This document shows, piece after piece, positions 11,779 to 22,566 of a stretch of DNA of 64,000 bases. Each line of letters begins with the position of its first letter. Within the stretch, counting starts at the first letter, position 1. Below the pieces are notes generated by a model. It saw only the letters and a list, made by a program, of their open reading frames with translations, was not told where the DNA came from and did no database searches. This DNA comes from Sycobia sp. Sy_11 (Eukaryota > Arthropoda > Insecta > Hymenoptera > Epichrysomallidae): the NCBI GenBank assembly GCA_018907035.1, contig JACCIC010000051.1, positions 2,871,001-2,935,000 on the forward strand, read 5' to 3'. Position numbers and translations under genes: made by a program.

Positions 11779-14675
11779 TTAAACGTAAAAACAATATCTA
11801 TTAAATTTGGATCTGTCCTGACGGTGATGTACAGAAAAAAAGACCGATAAACAATATTCATTATCATTTTTCTTGAAAAAGTTGCTGGCTATGACGTTTG
11901 GTTTATGGAAACAATTTAACTCGTCTATATTAAAAGCATACATTTCATCCCCTTCAACTCCAATTCTAATAACGCGATAAGGACTAGGCAATTCAGAATC
12001 ACAGACTAATACTAAATGTTCATCGTTGGGTAAATTATATAATGCTGCATACATAAGAGGGTTATCTAACAAATCGAATTGTTTTGTTTTTTTGGATCCT
12101 CCATTATGATCATAAGACGTGCAGTACGCAAACGTACAAAATGAGATGATATTGTTTGTAGTAGACCAACCAAGATTTTTGATATCACTGTATGATCCCA
12201 AATCTTTCCATCCTTAAAAATTTAAATATTAAATTTTTGTTAAAAATCACTATTTATGTTAATAAAAACTAATAATAAATATAACTAATTCATTTAAATG
12301 CATCATATATTATAAAAAGCTACGGAAAATATTGAAATAGAATGATTCACTTTAATTTCTCACTACTCTAAATTATACTTAAAAAATACAGTAAATAAAA
12401 TGTACAAAATGTTACAAGGGGTAGTAAGTCAACTTCTTACTGAGTATAGAATTGTTTAACACTATCCCACCTCCTCCCTCAGACATGTCTCAAACAATAA
12501 TGCAATTAATAATAAATAAATAATAATGAAAAAAATCATATTATAATAATTAAGTGAAAAAACCTCCTTTACAATTCTCTTATTAATTTCAATATTGCAA
12601 AATTCGAGACACTTAGCTTATATTTGTATATAAAATTATAAAATGGTAAACAGCATTAAAAGGAAGGGCTCGTTAATATAACGCGATTATGGAACTGCTA
12701 ATAAGAATTTAACAAATTGAATTAATCATGATAAAACAACGTGTAGCTCAGGTTTATCTTTAAATATATAGAAAGTATTTTTTTTATAATAATTCTGGAC
12801 TTATATTATTAATAATCTTTCAATACTTTACATGTACTTGTGATAGCATGTACTTCACATGTATATGTGATTGCGTATAGTATATGTGATTTGAAAAGCT
12901 TATAGGGTATATACGCTCTGCCTACATATAGCTGTTTAATATTGAAATATCACTATATAAGTGCGATATGTCTGTTAGGAACTTAAGATTTAACGCGATT
13001 TAGCACAAGCAACTTCTCTTTCAGAAACTGAGCATATTGATCATATAAGAAGAAAGTTTAGGGGATTTTTTGAATTTCTTGCTACTGAAATTCCATACCC
13101 AGTAATTTGTTATGTATAGAATTAGTATACCCTCCATGACCAATTTTCCGCCCCTACAACGTTACATAAACTTTTTAAATTTTCTAGAAGCAATATGATG
13201 AATATCTAATAAAAAATAAGTTATTTATAATTTTGTTGCTGTTCACTACACATATAATAAAATTGTTGTAACTTTTCCAAAATTTAGTATACAGAATAAT
13301 AACTTTAACCTTTAGAGGGCCGAAATGACGTCAAATTTACAATCCAAATTGAAGAATTACGTGACCCAATTTTTCTAGCCTCAACATCAAAGTCATAAAT
13401 TCTTATTTGTAAAATCGTTTTATTAGAAAAAAAATTACATTAATGATATAAAAATACATAATGTATAGTATTAACATCCCGGACCGGGATGAAGCCATAT
13501 AACATCATGGGTTGATTTGCCAACATTTGACCTTCGATTGGTTCTAAGTTAGGGATCTTAAAACACTTTCCTATAGAGATAAGAAACCAACTAATTTTTA
13601 AAAATTCTGACCCTCTAAAAGTTAATTACACTCCAGATCTGTGATTTTGGTAAAAATAATGTTATTTTTACGTTAAAATTTGTTCATGAACATATCGTAA
13701 ATAATTGTCAAAATTTTTTAAAGGTACCCATGATGATAATTGAGTTAAGCTTTAATACAAACACTATAAGCTACTGCAATTGATAAAATTATCGTGAATA
13801 ATTTCACAATTTTTTTAAAATTAGCTTTATGCTCGTAGATAATGTTTATAAATGGTTTGTTCAATAGTCATTTTTTAAAAATATTATAGGTGAAATAATG
13901 ATTATAGTTTTTTATTAGTCATACGTTAATCAAGTATGAACTCACCATTGTGACGTAACAAAAAGATTTTTACTATTCCCGTAATCGGGTAAACTTCTCC
14001 ATAATTTACATAAAGTTTTTTTGAAGGTTCATCGGTAGGCTCCAAAGCATATATTAAGCCTGTTTTAGGAAACCAAGCTACTGCTTCGGTGAGTGCATTG
14101 CTTCCATCTACAGTCATCCTGCAGAAAAAATTGTTAGCGCATCTCTCATGATCCATAAAGGTAATGTTGTAACTATCCTCAGAAGGATCGATAAATATTT
14201 GAGGTTTCTTATCAATACGATCATCAACTTTTAATTTGAACATACGTATTTGGCAATCTTCCATCCGTATTGTATATATTGTAACTTGTGACTGACGTAA
14301 ATTATACAGGCTTATATCCCGAACCGTAAAAATGACTTGATTTTGACCCCAAGGATTAATTTCTAAAATATCAAGTCGCCCATTCACCAGTTCAACGGCT
14401 ACTTCCAAGTTACATACATACTGGGGTTCGCGATTATCAAACACATCAGTTTCATATTTTACATCGCACCTAGCTCTGCGATGATCGTCGCTTATTCTAC
14501 AGAGAGCATAGACTAAAGTTGTTTTATTTACACTATTTTTTCCAATTAGTACTTGCCTATCTCCAACAAAATAATTTTTTGAAGTAGTGTTTGGTCTAAA
14601 CGAGAGAACTAGTGAATTACAGCATAAGACTGTAATAATTATCACCGCTGTTTTTAAATTTGACATATTGTGCAT
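11779..14675 (-). CDS. Secreted protein of unknown family, two coding exons
   Basis: Exon 1 is 14,675-13,946 and exon 2 is 12,212-11,779 (stop TAA at 11,781-11,779). The donor is G|GTGAGT and the acceptor TTTTTAAG|GA. Exon 1 ends with one base of a Gly codon and exon 2 supplies the other two, so the frame runs on (HN-G-WKDLGSYSD) and gives 387 residues. The N-terminus is a clear signal peptide (basic start, then AVIIITVLCC, cleavage probably near residue 26). Asn-X-Thr sites and many Cys follow, so the protein is predicted to be secreted or extracellular. The rest alternates short hydrophobic and polar segments, as in a beta-rich fold, but I do not recognise a family. The single 1.73-kb intron holds a piggyBac-type MITE. 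An additional exon in that intron cannot be excluded. Unlike nearby transposon relics the frame is undamaged, so it is likely a working gene. Confidence 0.72.
13309..13621. mobile_element. piggyBac-type MITE flanked by TTAA
   Basis: The element begins CCTTTAGAGGGCC directly after TTAA (13,305-13,308) and ends GACCCTCTAAAAG directly before TTAA (13,622-13,625). The termini are imperfect inverted repeats of about 18-20 bp. TTAA duplication plus a CCYT-type terminus is the hallmark of piggyBac transposition. The element is 313 bp with no coding capacity, so it is non-autonomous. It contains the palindrome ATCCCGGACCGGGAT at 13,476-13,490. It sits inside the intron of the secreted-protein gene. 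Confidence 0.65.
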
Positions 14676-14826
14676 TCAACCTAGTTCCGTTTTAAACTGA
14701 AAAAATTTTATTTTGAATTTTAAACAATGATACTATATGGTGCATTACGACGAGAATACGCAATGTTAGTGATACCCGTACGAACAGAATTAATGTTAAA
14801 ATTGGACCTCAAAGAATGAGTGTGAA

Positions 14827-14834
<8 letters not shown>

Positions 14835-14886
<52 letters not shown>
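14835..14886. repeat. (TA)n microsatellite
   Basis: An uninterrupted TA tract of about 26 repeats lies just upstream of the secreted-protein gene start. Confidence 0.9.
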
Positions 14887-14887
<1 letters not shown>

Positions 14888-14889
14888 TA

Positions 14890-15725
14890 ACGCAATGTTT
14901 ATCGTATACTATTTTATTAATTTTGTAAAACTTGACTTTCTACTCCTATTTACAGTGTGCATAGTAAGCGAAGATTCTCAAATTTTAGATTATTTTATAA
15001 ATAAATTATTTTCAAATTGTATCGCTGTAGATGTTCTTAACTAATTCAGAATTATTTTTATTTAAATAGATAACCAATAATATTAAAAATTTATAAGAAA
15101 CTCAAATTTATATACCAATTTCTAGAAATTAAATTCCTACAATTTATTTTAAAAGTGAATATTAGATACTTTATTAGCAATTTCCTAATGCGCTTTACAA
15201 TATATAAAGATATAGAAATATAGAAAGATATAGAAAGTATACTGAATTATTATCAAGAATAAATTTTTTTGTTAATTGGTGTAAATGAAATAGAATTCAT
15301 TCACCTATATGCAAATATCTAACTTTTGTATTGATTCATTAAATTATATTGAAAAGCTTAAAAATAAAAAATATTCTTAATTATATAAACTTGTGTTTCA
15401 AAAAATTTTAAAGGAAAATATTCTGTAAAATGAAGGTATTTACTAATGTAAAAATTCATGAATTTCAGTATTTCCATCACTTTGAATTTAATATACTTTA
15501 AACGATAAATTTATAGAAAAAGGAAAACTGATAGCCAAGAACGTAATAAAGACGCTTATAATATTCTATATGCTATTCACGTAGCTTACTTATTTTGATA
15601 TCTTAATTAAGTCTATTGATCAATGAAAATTATGAATTTTAAAATGGTCATCAGCTGGAATTCGTCGAACTCAATAAGTTCAGGTACAAAAAATAACTAT
15701 GAGACTGAATTTAGATTTTGAGATA
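14890..15725. other. AT-rich intergenic DNA
   Basis: The 70-codon frame starting in the (TA)n tract is an artefact of that tract. No other feature was seen. Confidence 0.45.
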
Positions 15726-15729
15726 TAAC

Positions 15730-16690
15730 AAAAATAATAAATATTTTTATCGGTCTAACAGACTTTATACAATAATATACTATGCTAATATAATAACAGT
15801 CAGACTGTCCTTGTTTATAATCACCCCCGTAGAATTCGAAATGAAATTCTACTACAAAATAAAATAAAAAATTTAATTTAATTAAAAATTAAAAAATAAA
15901 ATAATCTACATTCTATATTTGTAAAAAAACAACCTGATTGCTCCCACCGCCTTAGATTTAAATTTACCTTAAATGTCGGACGCTTCGAACCACTCCGGTT
16001 CATCTTCAAAGATTAAACTATTCAGTTCACAGATTAGATACTTAAAACAAAGAATATATGAACATCATTATAATTTATGAAGTACGAATGCTACATCCGG
16101 ACTCAAGGGACGTAGCTTAAACTTATTATATTCTTTTGATTTTAAAACTCTGAATATTTTATAACAAGATGTGAATAGTAGATATAAAAGAGAAACTCAT
16201 TCTCATTCACAAAAAGTATTCATATTTTGAAACATCACAATAATGTAAATTTAATTTTAGAGTCAAGTAAATTATTGTTTTGCATTTAAAATCAAGAGGG
16301 GTGGTGTCACTTTAAATATTATATAAATTAATTTAGGGGTGGGGATGGAGTATATATAGTAGCGTTCAAGGTTTTTATTTTAGTTTAGTCCTTGAAGGTG
16401 AACCGGAGCGGTTTGGATCTTGATATCGATTTGAATATTGGAATTTAAGGTACATTTAAATTTAAGGTGGTGAAGGGCAGTCAGATTGTCCTTTACTAAC
16501 ATAGAATATAGATTATTTTATTTTTTAATTTTTAATTTAATTTATTTTTATTTTATTTTTTAGTAGTAATTTTCATTTCAGATTCTACGGGAGTGATTAT
16601 ATAAACAGAAACAGTCTGACTGCCACTATATTAGTATAGTATATTATTGTATAAAAACTATAAAACCGATAAAAATATTTATTAATTTAA
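15730..16690. mobile_element. Penelope-like relic: GIY-YIG fragment between inverted terminal segments
   Basis: The left terminal segment (about 15,740-16,020) is roughly the reverse complement of the right one (about 16,375-16,690). They share GGTAAATTTAAATCTAAGG-like sequence, an A/T tract, the GACAGTCTGACTG-type word and a final ACCGATAAAAATATTTATTAAT. Between them the plus strand encodes a frameshifted piece (about 16,035-16,230: KQRIYEHHYNL, then SGLKG, LLYSFDF and NSRYKRET) that aligns with the GIY-YIG endonuclease end of the PLE at 21,650-21,970. Each terminal segment contains a degenerate copy of the hammerhead-like motif (minus strand 16,014-15,976; plus strand 16,390-16,420). The copy is inactive. 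Confidence 0.7.
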
Positions 16691-17301
16691 TTCACAACAG
16701 TCGACATAATTACAATGTATAATGAGATATAATAAATATATAATAATGAAGATATAAAAAAATATAATTCACTAAATTACAGAATTGTTTTACAGTTAAA
16801 TTTGATTAAAAATTTTATTATTGTGTGCTATATCTATCAAAAGCAATGAAAGAGCCAATAAATTATCAGAAATTATCATTTTTAATATATAATATAATTA
16901 GTTAAAGAATGAAATTTTGATGAGTATAAATAAAAAAAAATTTCGAATGACCGATAAAGATTTCAATGCAAATCATAAGAATTGTAAGTGTAAAAAAATT
17001 TAATCTTGGATACCTAATGCGAAACCATATGATGATAAATATATTCATTATTTAAAGTAATCGTTAAAATTCATAAGAATTGTATATTAGATACTTTTGT
17101 AGGACTAGTCGAGTTAGATGAGTATTAACATATATACTTATCCTGAATGTATTATAGATAGTGAATTACTGAAATTTATTTCAAATGAAAAAAATATTTT
17201 CCCCGTGTTGTGTTCATAATACATCATCAAGCACCTTACCTATTTTAATGTTGAACAAAATATTATTAAAACTGTTTTAAAGAGAAAATTATTTTTAAAA
17301 G

Positions 17302-17302
<1 letters not shown>

Positions 17303-17351
<49 letters not shown>
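17303..17351. repeat. (TA)n microsatellite
   Basis: Uninterrupted TA tract of about 24 repeats. Confidence 0.9.
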
Positions 17352-17353
<2 letters not shown>

Positions 17354-17914
17354 CAATGCTAAAAAAATTATGTGCTATATGACCATAATAAATTAGAAAC
17401 AAAACTGAAAAATGTTTCTATATTGATTCTGATAACGATATTGTTTCAACAATACTTTATCAAATAGTAGTTTAATTTCTTATCGTTGAACTTTATCTGT
17501 GTTATGAATAGATGAAATAGTCGATTTAAATATGATATTTTCTCAATATAGAAATAAACTTAGTTTCCATTAGTATCAAATTATTTTCCTGTAATGTTTG
17601 AATGGAATTAGACCATAATATTAACAACACATATGTTTTTATATTTAAATCAATTATTTTAGTATTTCTTCAACATTCAAATTGCATAAATATCAAAACC
17701 CGATTTGAACAGAAATCAGTGATAAAACTTCATACATAAATACATCTTATACAACAACTTCATTCAAGGCATAACATGAAATTGTCAGAAACTTATGAAA
17801 AGCAGAAAAGACATCATATGTTAATTTCTGACTTTGGTTTTTGATTAACAAAATTTAAGTTAATAATATCTCTGAGCCTAAGGACTAATCGTATGTATTT
17901 GGTATATGCATATG

Positions 17915-17917
<3 letters not shown>

Positions 17918-17988
<71 letters not shown>
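17918..17988. repeat. (TA)n microsatellite
   Basis: Uninterrupted TA tract of about 35 repeats, among the longest in the window. Confidence 0.9.
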
Positions 17989-17989
<1 letters not shown>

Positions 17990-18414
17990 ATATACGTCTG
18001 ATCAGTCACATATGATATCGATTCAAAATAGGGTACAATAGTCTATAATCTAAAAAATAATGAAAAAAGAAATATAACGAATAAACAAAACTTTTAAGTA
18101 AAATTATTATTTATTTAACAATAAACTATCGTTTATAATAAGAAAAATAAAAATTCAGTTCCCTATTCGAAGGAATGATTAATAGAATCAATTTTAAATT
18201 CAAAAAGATCTATTTACTTTTTAAACGCGTAATTTTATTACTATTTATTATCTGGTTTTCCATAAATTGTTGAATAAACTGTGTTCAAATATTTACTTAT
18301 TTATATATAGAAAATTCCATATACATGCAATGGTCTAAATTATCTAAATTGTGAAAAATGACGTGAACAAAGTATTTAAAGTTTATATAATAAGGTAAAT
18401 GAACCGATAAATAA

Positions 18415-18440
18415 CTATATATATATGTGTGTGTGTGTGT
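18415..18440. repeat. (TA)n(TG)n compound microsatellite
   Basis: A short TA tract switches to TG repeats. Confidence 0.85.
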
Positions 18441-18979
18441 GAGTTTCTAGCTATGTATGCGATTTTTATTCTACATTCAAATCATTTGAGTTCATATTTA
18501 TAAAATTCAAGAATGCTGTAACTATTTTACTAATAGAACACTTTCCAAATATAAGAATTACAAATAATATTCAATACAATTTCCTAAAAAATTAGTAATT
18601 ACATATGCTTTATACGATTTACAAGAACTTATCTGAACAAGATTTTTTATTGCTCCCTTCTTATCACAATTCATCACATCCTTTAGAAAAAGAAGAGAAT
18701 GAAATTTTAACTTTCAAGATTCGAGTAAAAATGAATGCATATATCATCAGTCGCCAGATTACTTAGAAAGAAATGCCATTTATATTATATATAATAAAGC
18801 AAGAAAAATACGTTATTTTGTAAAGAATTAATAAAATAGCTGGTGTAGAACCAAAATTATTGTTGGAATTTTCGCAAGTAGCAGTACACAGACGAGAAAA
18901 CATTTTCCATAATATCAATAAATTTACATAAACTAAAGAAACTCAAAAATTTGAATATGATTTAATTCCCTATTTAAAT

Positions 18980-19019
18980 AAGTACCCAACAGAACTTAAT
19001 ATAGTTCTGTTGGGTACTT
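18980..19019. repeat. Perfect 17-bp hairpin
   Basis: The arms AAGTACCCAACAGAACT (18,980-18,996) and AGTTCTGTTGGGTACTT (19,003-19,019) are exact reverse complements around a 6-base loop (TAATAT). The flanks show only weak extra symmetry. It may be the fold-back tip of a small transposon or a processed hairpin RNA. Its function is unknown. Confidence 0.8.
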
Positions 19020-19419
19020 GAATTGGAACTGAATAGCCACCTTAAGCCATTAATCGTGGTTTACCTCCAATATAGAATATAATTGATCTATTTTATATCT
19101 TACTAGATATAATCAATCTGAAAAATAGGTAGAGTTAAATACTGAATCTTGGCATCTTTTAGTATATTTCTCATTTTACCTAAAGCATTAGCAGTACCGG
19201 ATTAAGCTTTTACGCCCCCTCTGAGATTGTGATTTCTAGATAATATGTGAAAATAACTATATATTTCGCCTCTACATGCTTCCGCAATTATGAAAGAATT
19301 TTTAAATAAATAAATTCACTAAAATAAATATTAAATTTATTAAAATTTTAAAAAATATAAAAAATGAAAATACAGAAATAACTATATAGGTTTTTTAACT
19401 ATTTGTATTAGCAAATTTG

Positions 19420-20470
19420 CTTATAAAATTATCGACACTGTAAGCAATTTGACTAACTCCTTTTCGATAGTAAGAATCAATGAAGATAACATTTCATCAC
19501 GCATATTAGATATATGTAAATCTTTTATTCTTTTCTATACTGAAAATAACGATCGCTCACTGTTACAATTCGCTAGAATAATAATCACAATAATCTAAAG
19601 GATATATAAATCTTTTGAAAAATTGGTATGATTACATCATTAATAATATCGAGCGTAATCTGTATAATATATATGGTTCCATACTACAGCCAAGAAAGCA
19701 TTCTCGAATTTTCTAATTGTTTACAATAAACTTACAGCTTCTTGACTAACTCGAGATAGTATGCTCAAACTTATAAAAATCTTTTCAAAATTATATTGAC
19801 CTAATCTTTAATAAAATCGGCTCTGCATGAAAATATATACTAAGAAAAAATATCTGTTATCAAGTAAATATTTTCTTGTTTTGTACCAAGTAAATTATTT
19901 TCTTAAAATGAGAAAGCATCTTCTTAAACCAAGGAAGTATTTACTTAATGCAAGAAGAATTCACTTAAATCAAACCACGTACTTAATAACCACGTAATAA
20001 TCTTCAATCTAGTGAATATTTTCTTAATTTAAGAAAATGATTTACTTGGTACAAAACAAGTAAATATTTACTTGATATCGGAAAATATTTTTTTCAGTGT
20101 ATAGTATCTGACAAAAATTCGAAACTTTAGAATCCAACGTCAAAGATCTGGATGTTAAAACTACTTTGAAACAGTAAAAAATGCTATTAGTTTTCGTATT
20201 CGATGAAAAATATAACTACATCAGTACAATTGTCGATGCTATATACTCTTCAACTATATTTAAAGAATGCCCATAGCATAGGAACGTAATAAGTCAATTT
20301 GTATAAATTCTTTCAAATATTCTTACAATCCTTTATGCTACGTAGACATATTTTTAGCATTATCATATGTTTGAACATGACAATTTTCTATACCAATATA
20401 TCAGGTTTATTTAGAAATTTTCTAATACTGGCTTTTAAATCTATTCCTTTTGTTTATCTATTTCCAAAAA
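19420..20470 (-). pseudogene. hAT-like (ZMYM/DUF4371-type) transposase pseudogene
   Basis: On the minus strand, frameshifted pieces occur in the order expected for this family. They are QTYDNAKNMS near 20,395-20,365, GHSLNIVEEYIA near 20,260-20,225 (matching the conserved C-A-HSLNLV block), VVWNHILY near 19,680, and NSERSLF near 19,555 followed by MRDEMLSSLILTIEKELV (dimerisation region, matching 'M-DERLSSLALL-IE'). Stops and frameshifts are frequent, so it is dead. A 270-bp MITE (19,834-20,103) interrupts it. It is a different relic from the one at 1-951, as it lies on the other strand and has diverged independently. Confidence 0.65.
19834..20103. mobile_element. MITE with ~70-bp terminal inverted repeats, inserted in the hAT relic
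   Basis: The left end reads TATACTAAGAAAAAATATC, then TCAAGTAAATATTTTCTTG and TTTTGTACCAAGTAAAT. The right end, reverse complemented, reads TATACACTGAAAAAAATATT, then TCAAGTAAATATTTACTTG and TTTTGTACCAAGTAAAT. It is AT-rich and non-coding, with fold-back structure throughout. The outer TA and CACTG-type terminus suggest mobilisation by a Tc1/mariner-type transposase, which is an inference. hAT-like coding blocks lie on both sides. Confidence 0.7.
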
Positions 20471-21009
20471 GCAGAAAAAGCGCTCAAACACATGTTCGTC
20501 TAAGAGTAACGAAGAGCAACCACGTAAAATAATTTATCAATATAATTTGCAACAAATATTTTACTTGTTTTATTCCACTTTCTATATATGTTCCAAAATA
20601 TGTCTACAGTAATTAAATTTATTCATTTTTCGTAAATTGTTTTTAATAAGTAAAACATTCTACACTTCAAAATTATAACCAGTACTTTGTTTCAGTTATC
20701 ATATCAAGTTTAAATCATATCAATTTAATTATACTCATGTCGACTGCCCATATACAAATTAATAAATATTTTTTTATTGGTCTTACAGTCCGATCAATTC
20801 AATCTAAAAATAAAAATTAAAATAAAAATAAAAATAAAATAAAAATTAAATTAAAAATTAAATTAAAAATTAAATTAAAAATTATAATGACAGTCAGACT
20901 GTCCTTGTTTACATTCACCCCCGTAGGCTAATCTGAAAATAAAATATTAGCTGAAGAAATTCTTTGTTAGTAAAGTGCAGTCTGACTGTCCCCAACACCC
21001 TTACCTAAT

Positions 21010-21070
21010 TGAAGACCTGTCCAACGTTTCGAGCTCGCTACGGCTCCTCATCAGGGTCTAAACTAAACCT
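21010..21070 (-). ncRNA. Hammerhead-ribozyme-like motif in Penelope-like terminal segment
   Basis: Read on the minus strand, CTGATGA (21,054-21,048) is followed by a 17-base stem-loop segment whose ends pair (GAGC with GCTC) and then by GAAAC (21,030-21,026). This is the order CUGAUGA-stem II-GAAA of a hammerhead core. The base before the core is part of AGACC, and a complementary GGTCT lies just downstream of the GAAAC segment, which could form stem I. The cleavage triplet is uncertain: GUU directly after GAAAC is the best candidate. Stem II has an extra G, and stem III would be very short. Minimal hammerhead motifs are reported in terminal repeats of Penelope-like elements, which supports the reading. 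Activity is not shown. Confidence 0.5.
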
Positions 21071-21234
21071 TACATTCTATTGGTGGTGTGAATTAAAATC
21101 TAAAAACCTACCTGACCAAGTAGGCTTTCTGTACCAATTAAGTTTCACCTTATTATTACTACAGCTAATGACATTAATGTCCAGAAAACTTAACTGATTA
21201 TTAACCTCAACTTCCCTTGTAAATTTAATTCTGT

Positions 21235-21973
21235 CATTAATGTTATTAGCTGTAGTAATAATAAGGTGAAACTGAATTGGTACAGAAAGCCTACTTGGTC
21301 AGGTAGGTTTTTAGATTTTAATTCACATCACCAATTCGGAAACAAAATTGGAGCATTGAGGGGTGTCATTGACAGAGCAATAAAATTGTCACATAAAAAT
21401 TTTAGACAAAATAATTTACAGATAGTAAGAGAAACTTTCATTAATAATGGTTATCCAATTCAATTTATTAATAGATTAATTGCTGAAAGATTGTTTGACA
21501 TTTATAATACCGAAAATAGACATAATGCAAGAGTTGATGTTAACAGAGGCAAAATTATTGTCTTACTATATGTTAGAGGATTATCTGAAAGAATTAAAAG
21601 AAATTTTCGGAAATATAACATTCAAATTTTCTTTTAAAATAGCAATAATTTGAGTAGATTGTTTAATAATTGTAAAGATAAGGATGATTTATGCTTAAAA
21701 TCAGAAGTTGTTTACAAGATTAATTGCATGGATTGTGATAAATGCTATATTGGACAAACAGATAGATATTTAAAAAAGAGAATTTATGAACATAAATATA
21801 GTTTACGTAGCTCACATATTACTTCCGGTTTAAAAGAGCATTGCTTAAAGTTTTTACATTCTTTTGATTTTGTGAATGTGGATATTTTGGAACATGGTAT
21901 TAATAATAAATATAAAAGGGAGAGTCTTGAAAGTATTCACATTTCCAGGAATCGAATTTTTAGATTGAATTGA
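21235..21973 (+). pseudogene. Penelope-like RT C-terminal region plus GIY-YIG endonuclease, frame broken once
   Basis: The first frame (21,266-21,637) starts with the PLE signature WYRKPTWSGRFLDFNSH and continues through the thumb (DRAIKLSHKNF, FINNGYPIQFINRLI, GLSERIKRNF). A stop or frameshift near 21,637 separates it from the second frame (21,650-21,973). That frame carries the nuclease: VVYKINCMDCDKCYIGQTDRY, in which CYIGQT is the YIG half, then KKRIYEHK, SSHITSGLKEH and LHSFDF. The catalytic palm of the RT is missing. Order and spacing fit a Penelope/Neptune-type PLE. Apart from one frame break, the reading is well preserved compared with the other copies. Confidence 0.8.
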
Positions 21974-22292
21974 TTGGACTGTAAGACCAATAAAAACATA
22001 TTTATTAATTTAAATCATATCAAACTTAAATGTCGATGAGAGAACTCACTAACTTACATAATAATCAAGATATGCAACATCATAAAGTGATTGTTCTCTT
22101 TACTATTTTCATAAGAACAAATCAGTTAATCGATTTTAATCCTTTATGAGAATTAATTTTATACAAAAGTGTTGTCTTCATCATCTGAAAATATTTTGCA
22201 TAGTATATTTTCTTTAATAGAATTTTTTAATTGTTGCCTGACTATTTCTGTTGAGCTTTTTTCCTAGTCCATTTTTTAAGGGTATGGAGGTC

Positions 22293-22353
22293 TCCAGTAT
22301 CAGCGGCTCGGTGCTTTAACACCACAAATTATGCCCGTTAAACCGATACTGGA
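22293..22353. other. 61-nt structured element with 9-bp perfect closing stem
   Basis: TCCAGTATC (22,293-22,301) pairs exactly with GATACTGGA (22,345-22,353). Inside, GG with CC and TTTAAC (22,315-22,320) with GTTAAA (22,337-22,342) extend the stem with bulges, and GGTG/CACC offers a competing small hairpin. The segment is richer in GC than its flanks. No known RNA family was recognised. It could equally be part of a transposon. Confidence 0.45.
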
Positions 22354-22500
22354 CATAAAATAATCTTTTGTCTGATAACGAATATATTCTATGAAATATG
22401 ATATTAAATTTCTGAAATTATACAGGTCTATCCCAGATTTTATAAAACTATAAAGTCTGTGAATTTAATCAGTCACGCACCACGGTTTTACTCATATCTC

Positions 22501-22503
<3 letters not shown>

Positions 22504-22564
<61 letters not shown>
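22504..22564. repeat. (TA)n microsatellite
   Basis: Uninterrupted TA tract of about 30 repeats. Confidence 0.9.

Positions 22565-22566
<2 letters not shown>

Larger units (their letters stand above)
16691..18960. other. AT-rich intergenic DNA with two long TA tracts
   Basis: No open frame of interest and no transposon termini were recognised. It contains the (TA)n tracts at 17,303-17,351 and 17,918-17,988 and a (TA)n(TG)n tract at 18,415-18,440. Confidence 0.45.
20755..22015. mobile_element. Penelope-like element arranged as a head-to-head inverted pair
   Basis: Both outer ends carry the same terminal word in inverted orientation: TTACAGTCCGATCAATTC at about 20,785 and GAATTGATTGGACTGTAA at about 21,965. 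Inside, the left half is a minus-strand copy (RT fragment 21,230-21,081, then a terminal segment with the hammerhead-like motif at 21,054-21,026 and an A/T tract). The right half is a plus-strand copy (RT C-terminal region and GIY-YIG nuclease, 21,235-21,973). A 101-bp near-perfect inverted repeat (21,079-21,179 and 21,235-21,335, 55-bp spacer) marks the RT sequence present in both halves. PLEs encode an RT without an LTR integrase and a GIY-YIG endonuclease. This copy lacks the 5' part of the RT, so it cannot be autonomous. Confidence 0.8.

Noticed and set aside
13476..13490. ATCCCGGACCGGGAT as a transcription-factor operator.
   Set aside because: It lies in the centre of the piggyBac-type MITE, so it is explained as part of that element.
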